NCBI GenBank assembly: GCA_021648375.1
Contig: JAKISW010000042.1
Location: forward strand, 1 to 20,081
Direction of reading: 5' to 3'
Source of the DNA: Devosiaceae bacterium
GTDB lineage: Bacteria > Pseudomonadota > Alphaproteobacteria > Rhizobiales > Devosiaceae
DNA length: 20,081 bases
A program made the translations under genes and the position numbers. The notes below the pieces were generated by a model that saw only the letters and a list, made by a program, of their open reading frames with translations, was not told the origin of the DNA and ran no database searches. Shown here piece after piece: positions 7,437 through 14,167 of this stretch; the first letter of the stretch is position 1, and every line of letters begins with the position of its first letter.

Positions 7437-7442
7437 TATAAT
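7437..7442 (+). promoter_or_regulatory. -10 element TATAAT of the corrinoid/methyltransferase operon
   Basis: A perfect TATAAT sits at 7437-7442, while the position 17 bases upstream (7414-7419, aaaaac) is not a -35 consensus and falls in the third phased repeat. This is the layout of an activator-dependent promoter. Transcription would start near 7449, leaving a leader of roughly 95 bases in which I see no riboswitch or strong hairpin. Confidence 0.5.
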
Positions 7443-7542
7443 TAAATTCAATCCTTGTTCTCCACGCAAATTAAAAAACAATACTGAACAATTCGAGCTG
7501 GCAACAATCGGAATAAATATCCAAAAATTTCAGGAAACTATC

Positions 7543-8253
7543 ATGCCCGATAACGAAGATACTATTATTCTTGAAGACTTGAATGACGGCGATCTGGTTG
7601 AGCAGATGCACGACGATATTTATGACGGCCTGGTTGACGAAATTGAACAGGGTACAAAAATCCTGTTGAATCGCGGATGGGACGCCAACAATGTGTTGAC
7701 CGAAGTTCTGGTCGAGGGCATGCGGGTGGTCGGGGTGGATTTTCGTGACGGCATTTTGTTTGTTCCCGAAGTTCTTCTAAGCGCTAACGCCATGAAGGGG
7801 GGGATGGGGTTGCTGCGTCCCATATTGGCCCAAAGTGACAATATTGCCAGTACGGGCAAATATGTAATCGGCACGGTCAAGGGAGATATTCACGACATTG
7901 GCAAGAACCTTGTGGGCATGATGCTGGAGGGCGCGGGCTTTGAAGTTGTTGACCTTGGAATCAACAATAGTGTGGAAGATTATCTGCATGCGATAGATAA
8001 ACACCAGCCACATATATTGGGGATGTCAGCTTTGCTGACAACCACGATGCCATACATGAAAGTTGTTATAGAAGAGCTGGATAAACGCGGCATTTTGAAA
8101 CAGTTACATGTGATGGTCGGCGGTGCGCCGCTAAATCAGGAATTTGCTGATGCGATCAACTCAGATGCCTATGGACGTGATGCCGCAGTGAGTGTCGAGT
8201 TGGCCAAAGCTCTGGTGGGAAAAACCCAGGGGCGTGTCCTTGAGGCCATGTGA
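7543..8253 (+). CDS. Corrinoid (B12-binding) protein of a methyltransferase system, MttC/MtbC-like
   Basis: Carries the cobalamin that accepts the methyl group from the MttB-family enzyme at 9817. The 236-residue protein has the usual two parts: a helical cap domain (about residues 15-100; GMRVVGVDFRDGILFVPEVLLSANAM) and a B12-binding domain (about 105-230). The latter has GDIHDIGKNL, in which Asp115-x-His117-x-x-Gly120 is the base-off motif and His117 the lower cobalt ligand, then MSALLTTTM and MVGGAPLN as the other cofactor-contacting loops. Length and order match MttC/MtbC and the B12 region of MetH. AGGAAA before ATG 7543 supports the start. It is first in the operon with the MetV-like, MetF-like and MttB-like genes; the next gene follows after 22 bases. 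Confidence 0.93.
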   Translation: MPDNEDTIILEDLNDGDLVEQMHDDIYDGLVDEIEQGTKILLNRGWDANNVLTEVLVEGMRVVGVDFRDGILFVPEVLLSANAMKGGMGLLRPILAQSDNIASTGKYVIGTVKGDIHDIGKNLVGMMLEGAGFEVVDLGINNSVEDYLHAIDKHQPHILGMSALLTTTMPYMKVVIEELDKRGILKQLHVMVGGAPLNQEFADAINSDAYGRDAAVSVELAKALVGKTQGRVLEAM

Positions 8254-8275
8254 TCCTAACAGGCGGTAGTCTAGA

Positions 8276-8728
8276 ATGTATAAAGTCAGACTGTGGTGCA
8301 TCAAACGTTCCAGGCTTTTGGAAACGGTTTATCTGGTCACCAAACCGGCCATAGTGCTTGGTTTAAACGCTGCAAAAAAAGTTTTCGGGCGTTTCCTTGA
8401 TCGGCCGGTCATTGTTGTTGAACGCTCCATCAAGGGATTTTTGTTTGACTGTCAGATGTGTGGAGACTGCGTCCTGAGCAAAACCGGAATGAGTTGCCCC
8501 ATGAACTGCCCAAAAAATATCCGCAATGGTCCCTGCGGGGGAGTGCGTGAAAACGGCATGTGTGAAGTCAAGCCTGATATGTTGTGCGTGTGGGTTGGCG
8601 CATGGGATGGCGCTTCGCGAATGAAGGATGGTGGGGGCATAGGAAACCTGCAACCGGCGCTTGATCATCGGTCCAAAGGCACATCATCATGGCTGAAACT
8701 GACAGAAAAGCGTAGCGGCGATGAATAA
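8276..8728 (+). CDS. MetV-like Fe-S protein (methylenetetrahydrofolate reductase C-terminal-domain family)
   Basis: A 150-residue protein with a cysteine-rich core: Cys59-x2-Cys62-x2-Cys65, then Cys74, Cys78, Cys87, Cys96 and Cys104, in the context FDCQMCGDCVLSKTG, CPMNCPK, NGPCGGV and CEV. This is the pattern of the small MTHFR_C family protein MetV, which pairs with MetF in acetogens and probably carries Fe-S clusters and/or zinc. The residues before about 55 are hydrophobic to basic and not diagnostic. It overlaps the MetF-like gene by 8 bases, a sign of coupled synthesis of two subunits. Its likely role is electron transfer from the reductase when methyl-THF made by demethylation is oxidised (inference). 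Family assignment is strong; the electron partner is unknown. Confidence 0.85.
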   Translation: MYKVRLWCIKRSRLLETVYLVTKPAIVLGLNAAKKVFGRFLDRPVIVVERSIKGFLFDCQMCGDCVLSKTGMSCPMNCPKNIRNGPCGGVRENGMCEVKPDMLCVWVGAWDGASRMKDGGGIGNLQPALDHRSKGTSSWLKLTEKRSGDE

Positions 8729-9743
8729 AAATGTTATCGAGATGGACCGGGATATAATTGACCCCACTGCCCCATTGCCAAAACTTGAAGGCCATGTTTC
8801 CCACACCAGATTCGAGCGTGTGCTGCGGGCTGGCCAATTCGCCGTGACAACAGAGATCGCGCCACCGGATAGTGCAGATCCTGCCGAAGTGGTTCGGCGG
8901 GCGGATTTGTTCTCTGGTGTTGTTGATGCGATTAACGCAACGGATGGATCAGGTGCAAATTGCCACATGTCCAGCCTTGGAGTTTGCGCTATTTTGACCA
9001 AAAACGGCTACTCGCCAATTATCCAGATGTCGTGTCGTGACCGTAACCGCATCGCCATTCAAGGGGACGTGCTTGGTGCCGCCGCTATTGGAGTTGGCAG
9101 TGTGCTTTGTCTGAGTGGAGACGATGTGAGCGTTGGCGACCATCCCGAGGCAAAGCCGGTGTTTGATCTGGACAGTATTTCATTGATCAAAACCATTAAA
9201 ACGATGCGGGACAAGGGACAGTTTTTAAGCGGGCGCAAACTGGACAAGCCACCGAGCCAATTTATCGGCTCAACAATTAATCCGTTTGCGCCGCCTCTAA
9301 AAAATCGCGTCGATCAGCTTGCAAAAAAAATTGATGCCGGTGCTGAATTTATTCAGACTCAATATTGTTTTGATATTGAAATGCTGCAATCTTTCATGAC
9401 CCAGGCTGTGGACAAGGGTTTGACGGAGCGGGCGTTTATTCTGGTTGGAACTGGTCCTTTGGCCTCGGCACGCACAGCGCGCTGGCTTCGGAAAAATATT
9501 CCGGGCATTCACATTCCTGATGCGATTGTTGATCGTCTTGAGGGGGCAGAAAATCCCCGCCTCGAAGGGCGAAAAATCTGCATAGAATTAATGGCTCGTA
9601 TCAAGGAAATTGAAGGGGTTAAAGGGGTGCATGTGATGGCTTATAAGCAAGAAATCCATGTCAAAAGCATCATTTTAGAATCGAAGGTGCTGGGTGATCG
9701 CCAACCATGGGCCCGCTCAAACCCAAAAGTCTTTCGCAACTGA
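8721..9743 (+). CDS. MetF-like 5,10-methylenetetrahydrofolate reductase
   Basis: Interconverts methyl-THF and methylene-THF using FAD. The 340-residue product has the MTHFR barrel signatures: TTEIAPPDS near the start (about 43-51), NATDGSGA (72-79), MSCRDRNRIAIQGDVLGAAAIGVGSVLCLSGDD, VFDLDSISLI and GAEFIQTQYCFD, the last with the folate-contacting glutamine. It is somewhat longer than E. coli MetF. The start ATG 8721 lies inside the end of the MetV-like gene and has only a weak ribosome-binding site, fitting coupling to the upstream gene. In this operon the enzyme is expected to run in the oxidative direction to recover one-carbon units from methyl groups rather than feeding methionine synthesis (inference from neighbours). 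Confidence 0.9.
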   Translation: MNKNVIEMDRDIIDPTAPLPKLEGHVSHTRFERVLRAGQFAVTTEIAPPDSADPAEVVRRADLFSGVVDAINATDGSGANCHMSSLGVCAILTKNGYSPIIQMSCRDRNRIAIQGDVLGAAAIGVGSVLCLSGDDVSVGDHPEAKPVFDLDSISLIKTIKTMRDKGQFLSGRKLDKPPSQFIGSTINPFAPPLKNRVDQLAKKIDAGAEFIQTQYCFDIEMLQSFMTQAVDKGLTERAFILVGTGPLASARTARWLRKNIPGIHIPDAIVDRLEGAENPRLEGRKICIELMARIKEIEGVKGVHVMAYKQEIHVKSIILESKVLGDRQPWARSNPKVFRN

Positions 9744-9816
9744 AATTTTTAGCGACTGAAACGAGGCTATATTTTGCCCCTAAGAGCGCCCCGCTACTAA
9801 ACAAGAAGGAAACACA

Positions 9817-11361
9817 ATGGCAAGACTTTCAAGAGGTGGGCGATCCGGCGGACGGGCAGGCAACGCCAGACGCAGCGGCCCGGCAATCAAGCAGATGGAT
9901 TGGGGAATTCCCCTTAACAGCGATATGCCCACTACGCCGCTTCCCCCCGAAGGGGTTGAGGCCATGCATGATGGGGCAATGCGAATATTAGAGGAAATCG
10001 GCATTGAATTCCTAAATGAGGAAGCCGCGCTTATTCTCAAAAAGGCCGGATGCACACTTAACGATACCAATGTGCGCATGGACCGCGAATTTGTCATGGA
10101 AAAGGTCGCTCTCGCCCCATCGCAGTTCAAGATCACGCCGCGAAACCCTGATAAGGAAATCATTATCGGTGGCGGACACATGGTATTTGGCAACGTTTCC
10201 AGCCCACCAAATTGCTCAGACCTGGACCGTGGCCGACGGCCCGGAGATCGAGCAGCGTTTCAGGATTTTCTAAAGTTTACACAATATTTCAACTGCATCC
10301 ACTTTGCCGCAGGTTATCCGGTCGAACCGCTGGATATCCACGCATCGGTGAGGCATCTGGATTGCCTTTATGACAAACTCACTTTGACCGACAAGGTCAC
10401 CCACGGATATTGTCTGGGATCTGAACGCATTGAAGATGCGATGGAAATGGTGCGCATCGCCGCAGGGCTTAGCGATGAGGAATTTGCCCAAAGTCCGCGT
10501 ATGTACACCAACATCAATTCATCATCGCCCCTTAAACATGATTGGCCAATGCTGGACGGTTTGATGCGCATGACACGGCGCGGGCAGCCGACCATTGTGA
10601 CCCCGTTTACTCTGGCTGGCGCCATGGCGCCGATCACCATGGCCGGCGCTGTTATGCAGTCGGTGGCTGAGGCGCTTGCCGCCATTGTGCTGGTTCAGTG
10701 CATTCGCCCCGGCACACCAACAGTAATTGGCTCTTTTACCTCCAACGTGGATATGAAAACTGGCGCTCCCGCTTTTGGCACTCCAGATTATGTGCGCGCC
10801 ACGCAAATGGCCGGACAAATGGCTCGATTTTATGATCTTCCGCTACGTTCAGCCAATGCCAACGCCGCAAATTGTCCGGACAGTCAATCAGCGTGGGAGA
10901 GCATGAATTCACTATGGGCGGCGGTGACATCAGGCACAAATGTGGTTTATCATGCGGCGGGCTGGCTTGAGGGCGGCCTTTGTGCTTCCTATGAAAAATT
11001 CATCATGGATTGTGAGACCTTGCAGCAAATGATCGCCTATATGAAACCGGTGCCATGCTCCCCGGACGACCTGGCATTCGATGCCATAAAAGAGGTAGGC
11101 CCGGATGGGCATTTTTTCGGCGTTCAACACACTCAGGACCGTTATGAGAAGGCATTCTACAACCCTTTCATTTCTGATTGGAGCAATTTTGAAAATTGGG
11201 AGGATGGCGGCAGTGTGCAAACCCCACAACGTGCCAACAAAATCTGGAAGAAAATTCTTGAAGAGTATGAGGCACCAACAATAGATGAGGCCATTAAAGA
11301 AGAGCTTGCCGATTTTGTAGCCAGACGGAAATCAGAGGGCGGAGCGCCGACAGATTTTTAG
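9817..11361 (+). CDS. MttB-family (trimethylamine methyltransferase-like) corrinoid methyltransferase without pyrrolysine
   Basis: Transfers a methyl group from a quaternary or tertiary amine to the corrinoid protein of the same operon. The 514-residue protein is read without any internal stop, so it lacks the in-frame UAG (pyrrolysine) of archaeal MttB. Members without it include glycine betaine, proline betaine, carnitine and gamma-butyrobetaine methyltransferases. Family features are the N-terminal ILEEIGIEFLNEEA segment, SSPPNCSDLDRGRRPG, NINSSSPLKHDWPMLDGL, TPFTLAGAMAPITMAGAV in the centre, and the conserved tail THTQDRY-like GVQHTQDRYEKAFYNPFISDW. The N terminus is rich in Arg and Gly. 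AAGAAGGAAA precedes ATG 9817, 73 bases after the MetF-like gene. The substrate cannot be read from sequence; neighbours suggest a betaine-like compound. Confidence 0.92.
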   Translation: MARLSRGGRSGGRAGNARRSGPAIKQMDWGIPLNSDMPTTPLPPEGVEAMHDGAMRILEEIGIEFLNEEAALILKKAGCTLNDTNVRMDREFVMEKVALAPSQFKITPRNPDKEIIIGGGHMVFGNVSSPPNCSDLDRGRRPGDRAAFQDFLKFTQYFNCIHFAAGYPVEPLDIHASVRHLDCLYDKLTLTDKVTHGYCLGSERIEDAMEMVRIAAGLSDEEFAQSPRMYTNINSSSPLKHDWPMLDGLMRMTRRGQPTIVTPFTLAGAMAPITMAGAVMQSVAEALAAIVLVQCIRPGTPTVIGSFTSNVDMKTGAPAFGTPDYVRATQMAGQMARFYDLPLRSANANAANCPDSQSAWESMNSLWAAVTSGTNVVYHAAGWLEGGLCASYEKFIMDCETLQQMIAYMKPVPCSPDDLAFDAIKEVGPDGHFFGVQHTQDRYEKAFYNPFISDWSNFENWEDGGSVQTPQRANKIWKKILEEYEAPTIDEAIKEELADFVARRKSEGGAPTDF

Positions 11362-11389
11362 TTCAATCGAGACAATTGTTTTAGCAATG

Positions 11390-12274
11390 TTATGGGCTGC
11401 TTTGCTCAAGAAACCATTGGCGAAACATCTCAATTCTGCGAATGCCGGCTTTCACCTTCGGGGTAAGCAGATAATAAGCGCTTTCAGTAGTGCATTCGTG
11501 AGAGTGGGCCTTGATTAGAGTGCCGTCCAGCAGTTCCTTTTGAATTAAAATGCTGGGAATGATCGCCACGCCATGTCCGCCTTTGACGGCGTCGATTAGC
11601 ATTTCAAACTGCGAAAACATCGGCCCGATCGGGCTTAGATGTGTTTGCTCGTTAAGGCTTTTGGACCAGATCTCCCACGACTTTGGGCGAGTGGAATGTT
11701 GCAGAATCCGATTTTCTAACAATTGGGAAGCTTGATCAACCGGCTTTTTCATCAATTTTGGACTACACACAACAAGTAAAGTTTCCCCCATCAAAAAATC
11801 CACACGGAACCCCGGCCAGGGTGGGCTTCCTTGAACGATGGCCAGATCAACAAGGCTGGGATCTATGGTAGCACTATTTAGATAAGTGATCGTATTAAGG
11901 GTCAGATTATCATTCGCTTCGGCAAACTTTAAGAACCTTGGCATCAGCCACCGGCTGCCCAGGGTCGGATAAACTCCCACATTTATCGTGCCACTCTGAT
12001 TGCTGTGGGACCGGATTGTAAAAAATGTACCTTCCAGCTTTTCAAGCAGGGGTATGAGTTCGGCAGACAATGTCTTGCCGGCCAGGGTAAGTTTGACCCT
12101 TTGGCGGTTTCGGGCAAACAAAGTCTGCTGGGTAAAAGACTCCAGCGCCTGAATTTGGCGCGAGAGAGCACTTTGCGTTATGTTGATTTCACGGGCAGCC
12201 CTGGCAAAATTTTCCGTTCGGGCGGCAGCCTCAAAACAAAGTAACGCTGTGATTGTGGGGATTTGACGGCGCAT
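11390..12274 (-). CDS. LysR-family transcriptional regulator (GcvA-like)
   Basis: A 294-residue LysR-type regulator: winged helix-turn-helix at about residues 5-64 (ALLCFEAAARTENFARAAREINITQSALSRQIQALE) and a periplasmic-binding-protein-like effector domain (about 90-290; INVGVYPTLGSRWLMPRF, VDLAIVQGSPPW, GHGVAIIPSILI). I chose ATG 12274 over a TTG at 12307 because the family normally begins a few residues before this helix. The gene ends 28 bases from the MttB-like gene, tail to tail, and is divergent from the oxygenase-aldolase operon at 12412, which it probably controls. A T-N11-A palindrome lies just upstream of its start. The inducer is unknown; an amino acid or aldehyde intermediate of that operon is a reasonable guess. 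Confidence 0.9.
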   Translation of the reverse strand: MRRQIPTITALLCFEAAARTENFARAAREINITQSALSRQIQALESFTQQTLFARNRQRVKLTLAGKTLSAELIPLLEKLEGTFFTIRSHSNQSGTINVGVYPTLGSRWLMPRFLKFAEANDNLTLNTITYLNSATIDPSLVDLAIVQGSPPWPGFRVDFLMGETLLVVCSPKLMKKPVDQASQLLENRILQHSTRPKSWEIWSKSLNEQTHLSPIGPMFSQFEMLIDAVKGGHGVAIIPSILIQKELLDGTLIKAHSHECTTESAYYLLTPKVKAGIRRIEMFRQWFLEQSSP

Positions 12275-12281
12275 ATTTGTT

Positions 12282-12296
12282 TTTACCGAGCGTAAA
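12282..12296. promoter_or_regulatory. LysR-type operator candidate TTTAC-N5-GTAAA
   Basis: TTTACCGAGCGTAAA is an inverted repeat with 5-bp arms and contains T-N11-A (12283 and 12295), the minimal LysR-type binding pattern. It lies 8 bases before the regulator ATG in the 137-base divergent gap, a place suited to autoregulation and control of the operon at 12412. The rest of the gap is AT-rich and shows no clear -35/-10 pair. Confidence 0.45.
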
Positions 12297-12411
12297 GTTA
12301 AAATCAACAGTTAATCGAATTTATGCATCAAGTCATTCCCCAATTGCGTTTTATTTTTTGGAATCCGTTTGGTAATTTGCTCAAATCGCAGCACTGACAA
12401 GGATAAAAATT

Positions 12412-13101
12412 ATGCCTTTAACCAAGCAATCTAACGATATCTCTAACGATGTTGACGTTCAGGCAATTCACGGCTGGATAAACACCCCGGCAGAAACTCG
12501 CTCGGTTGCAGGGTTTGTCGCCGGTCCCGGAATACAGCGACTGGCACTAAAATTTGATATCGAGCGCCTAAATGAAGCTTTAGAGCAGTGTCTGAAACTT
12601 GATGCATTTATGGGAAACATGCAGGATCAGGGGTTTGCCGCCCTGCCACTGACCCAACGGCCCGGCCAGACAGAATGGACCACCAATGATCTTTCCGGCC
12701 GGTACTGGATACGCACAGGTGAAGATTACACCGAAGAGCCCCGCGAAGATCTTGTTCCAGAGATTGATTTTTCAGAATTCAATCCAAAGTTCAAGGGTAC
12801 GTATTTTGAGCATGTTCATCAGGAGTTGACAAAGCGATTTCCAATCGGGCGTACCCGTGTTCTGTCCAAGGGCCTTTATAATTGCAATTCCTGGCACCGT
12901 GACCCCGAGCCGCGTTTACACATACCCCTGGTCACCAATCCCGGCTCGCTTTTTGTGGTCAACCACCACGTAACGCACCTGCCAGCGGATGGTTCGGTTT
13001 ACTTTACCGACACTCGCGGTTACCACACAGCCTTAAACGGCGGTGAAACGCAACGAGTTCACATTGTTGCAGCCTTGGCCTATGAACAGGTAAAAGAATG
13101 A
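12412..13101 (+). CDS. 2-oxoglutarate/Fe(II) oxygenase of the aspartyl/asparaginyl beta-hydroxylase-like family
   Basis: A 229-residue double-stranded beta-helix enzyme. The metal triad is visible: His162-x-Asp164 in WHRDPEPRLHIPLVT and distal His205 in YHTALNGGETQRVHIV, with Arg215 as probable 2-oxoglutarate anchor. This arrangement, HxD followed by RLHIPL and then H-x-x-x-N-G-x-x-x-x-R-V-H, is that of the Asp/Asn beta-hydroxylase family, which also holds bacterial free-proline hydroxylases. No signal peptide is seen, so it acts in the cytoplasm, probably on a free amino acid. It is first in a four-gene operon and its stop overlaps the start of the PLP aldolase gene by 4 bases (ATGA). A beta-hydroxy amino acid is exactly the substrate such an aldolase needs, so I infer a C3 hydroxylase. 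Which amino acid it uses is open: trimethyllysine, aspartate and proline-like compounds are all possible. Confidence 0.78.
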   Translation: MPLTKQSNDISNDVDVQAIHGWINTPAETRSVAGFVAGPGIQRLALKFDIERLNEALEQCLKLDAFMGNMQDQGFAALPLTQRPGQTEWTTNDLSGRYWIRTGEDYTEEPREDLVPEIDFSEFNPKFKGTYFEHVHQELTKRFPIGRTRVLSKGLYNCNSWHRDPEPRLHIPLVTNPGSLFVVNHHVTHLPADGSVYFTDTRGYHTALNGGETQRVHIVAALAYEQVKE

Positions 13102-14150
13102 ACCAATACGCCCAAATGAAGCACACAGGCACAGCGAGCTGTGTCTGTGATTTACGTAGTGATACCGTAACCTGCCCTGATGATGCCATGCGAGATGCCA
13201 TAGCTAATGCACGCGTGGGCGACGATGTGTACGAAGAAGACCCCAGTGTTATTCAACTCGAAAGCGAGATGGCGGCACGATTGGGTAAAGAGGCAGGGTT
13301 GTTTTTCCCCAGCGGAACCCAGAGCAATCTGGCAGCGATGATGGCCCATTGCGCTCGCGGAGACGAGATCATCGTTGGCAAAGATTACCATGTTTATAGC
13401 GATGAAGCCGCTGGCGCGTCGGTTCTTGCGGGTATTTCCCTTTGTCCCGTGCCAACCCAGGCCGGTGGTGAAATCCACCCTGATACGATAGCAGATGCGA
13501 TCAAGGATGATGATATCCATTATGCGCGCACCAAATTGCTTTGCCTGGAAAATACCGTTGGCGGCAAGGCTATTCCTGTTGATAAAATGCGAGCCGCTTC
13601 AGCAGTCGCCAAAGAGAACGGCCTGCTCGTTCATCTGGATGGCGCGCGATTTTTTAATGCAGTTGCAGCTTTGGATTGCGACCCGATAGAACTCGCCGAG
13701 GTGGCGGACACAATTTCCATATGTCTATCCAAAGGGCTGGGCGCTCCTGCCGGTTCGGTTCTGGTGGGTAACTCTCAAACCATTAAGCGAGCGATCCGTA
13801 ACCGCAAGATATTGGGCGGCGGCATGCGCCAGGCAGGGTTTTTAGCAGCAGCAGGCCTATATGCGCTGGAGAACAATATTACTGACCTGATGGATGATCA
13901 CCGGCGAGCAGCGCGTCTTGGTAATTGCTTGACAGATTTGGCAGTGGGTGATGTGGAGATACATACTAACATGGTATTTTTTACCCCCGCGCCTGAGCAC
14001 CATGCCCCCCTTTGCGCTCATATGTCAGATAGGGGAATTCGCATCGGCGAACAGTCCCCTTCAATTCGATTGGTATTACATCGCGATGTGGATGATGGGG
14101 CGCTGGATCATGCCATTGAAGGATTTAAGTCCTATTATCAGGACGCTTGA
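13098..14150 (+). CDS. L-threonine aldolase-type PLP enzyme (beta-hydroxy amino acid aldolase)
   Basis: Cleaves a 3-hydroxy amino acid to glycine and an aldehyde with pyridoxal phosphate. The 350-residue product has DLRSDT (18-23), GDDVYEEDPSV (41-51), FFPSGTQSN (69-77), His98 and Glu103 in the substrate region, HLDGARFFNA (179-188) with the PLP-contacting Asp181, and the Schiff-base lysine Lys212 in SICLSKGLGAPAGSVLVG. Length and motifs are normal for the low-specificity L-threonine aldolase family. The same family supplies 3-hydroxy-trimethyllysine aldolase activity in carnitine biosynthesis. ATG 13098 overlaps the oxygenase stop by 4 bases; a second Met at residue 7 is an alternative. Because the enzyme sits between a hydroxylase and an aldehyde dehydrogenase, I infer a dedicated substrate rather than threonine. 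Confidence 0.9.
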   Translation: MNQYAQMKHTGTASCVCDLRSDTVTCPDDAMRDAIANARVGDDVYEEDPSVIQLESEMAARLGKEAGLFFPSGTQSNLAAMMAHCARGDEIIVGKDYHVYSDEAAGASVLAGISLCPVPTQAGGEIHPDTIADAIKDDDIHYARTKLLCLENTVGGKAIPVDKMRAASAVAKENGLLVHLDGARFFNAVAALDCDPIELAEVADTISICLSKGLGAPAGSVLVGNSQTIKRAIRNRKILGGGMRQAGFLAAAGLYALENNITDLMDDHRRAARLGNCLTDLAVGDVEIHTNMVFFTPAPEHHAPLCAHMSDRGIRIGEQSPSIRLVLHRDVDDGALDHAIEGFKSYYQDA

Positions 14151-14167
14151 CGATCAGGCATAAAGCT

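Noticed and set aside
7443..7542. Cobalamin riboswitch in the leader of the corrinoid operon
   Set aside because: The leader is only about 95 bases and AT-rich, and I see neither a B12-box-like conserved segment nor a large paired structure.
9817..11361. Pyrrolysine-containing MttB
   Set aside because: The frame is open from start to stop without any in-frame TAG, so no pyrrolysine is encoded.
13098..14150. Naming the aldolase ltaE with threonine as physiological substrate
   Set aside because: Motifs fit the family, but the operon with a hydroxylase and an aldehyde dehydrogenase makes another 3-hydroxy amino acid more likely, so no gene symbol was given.
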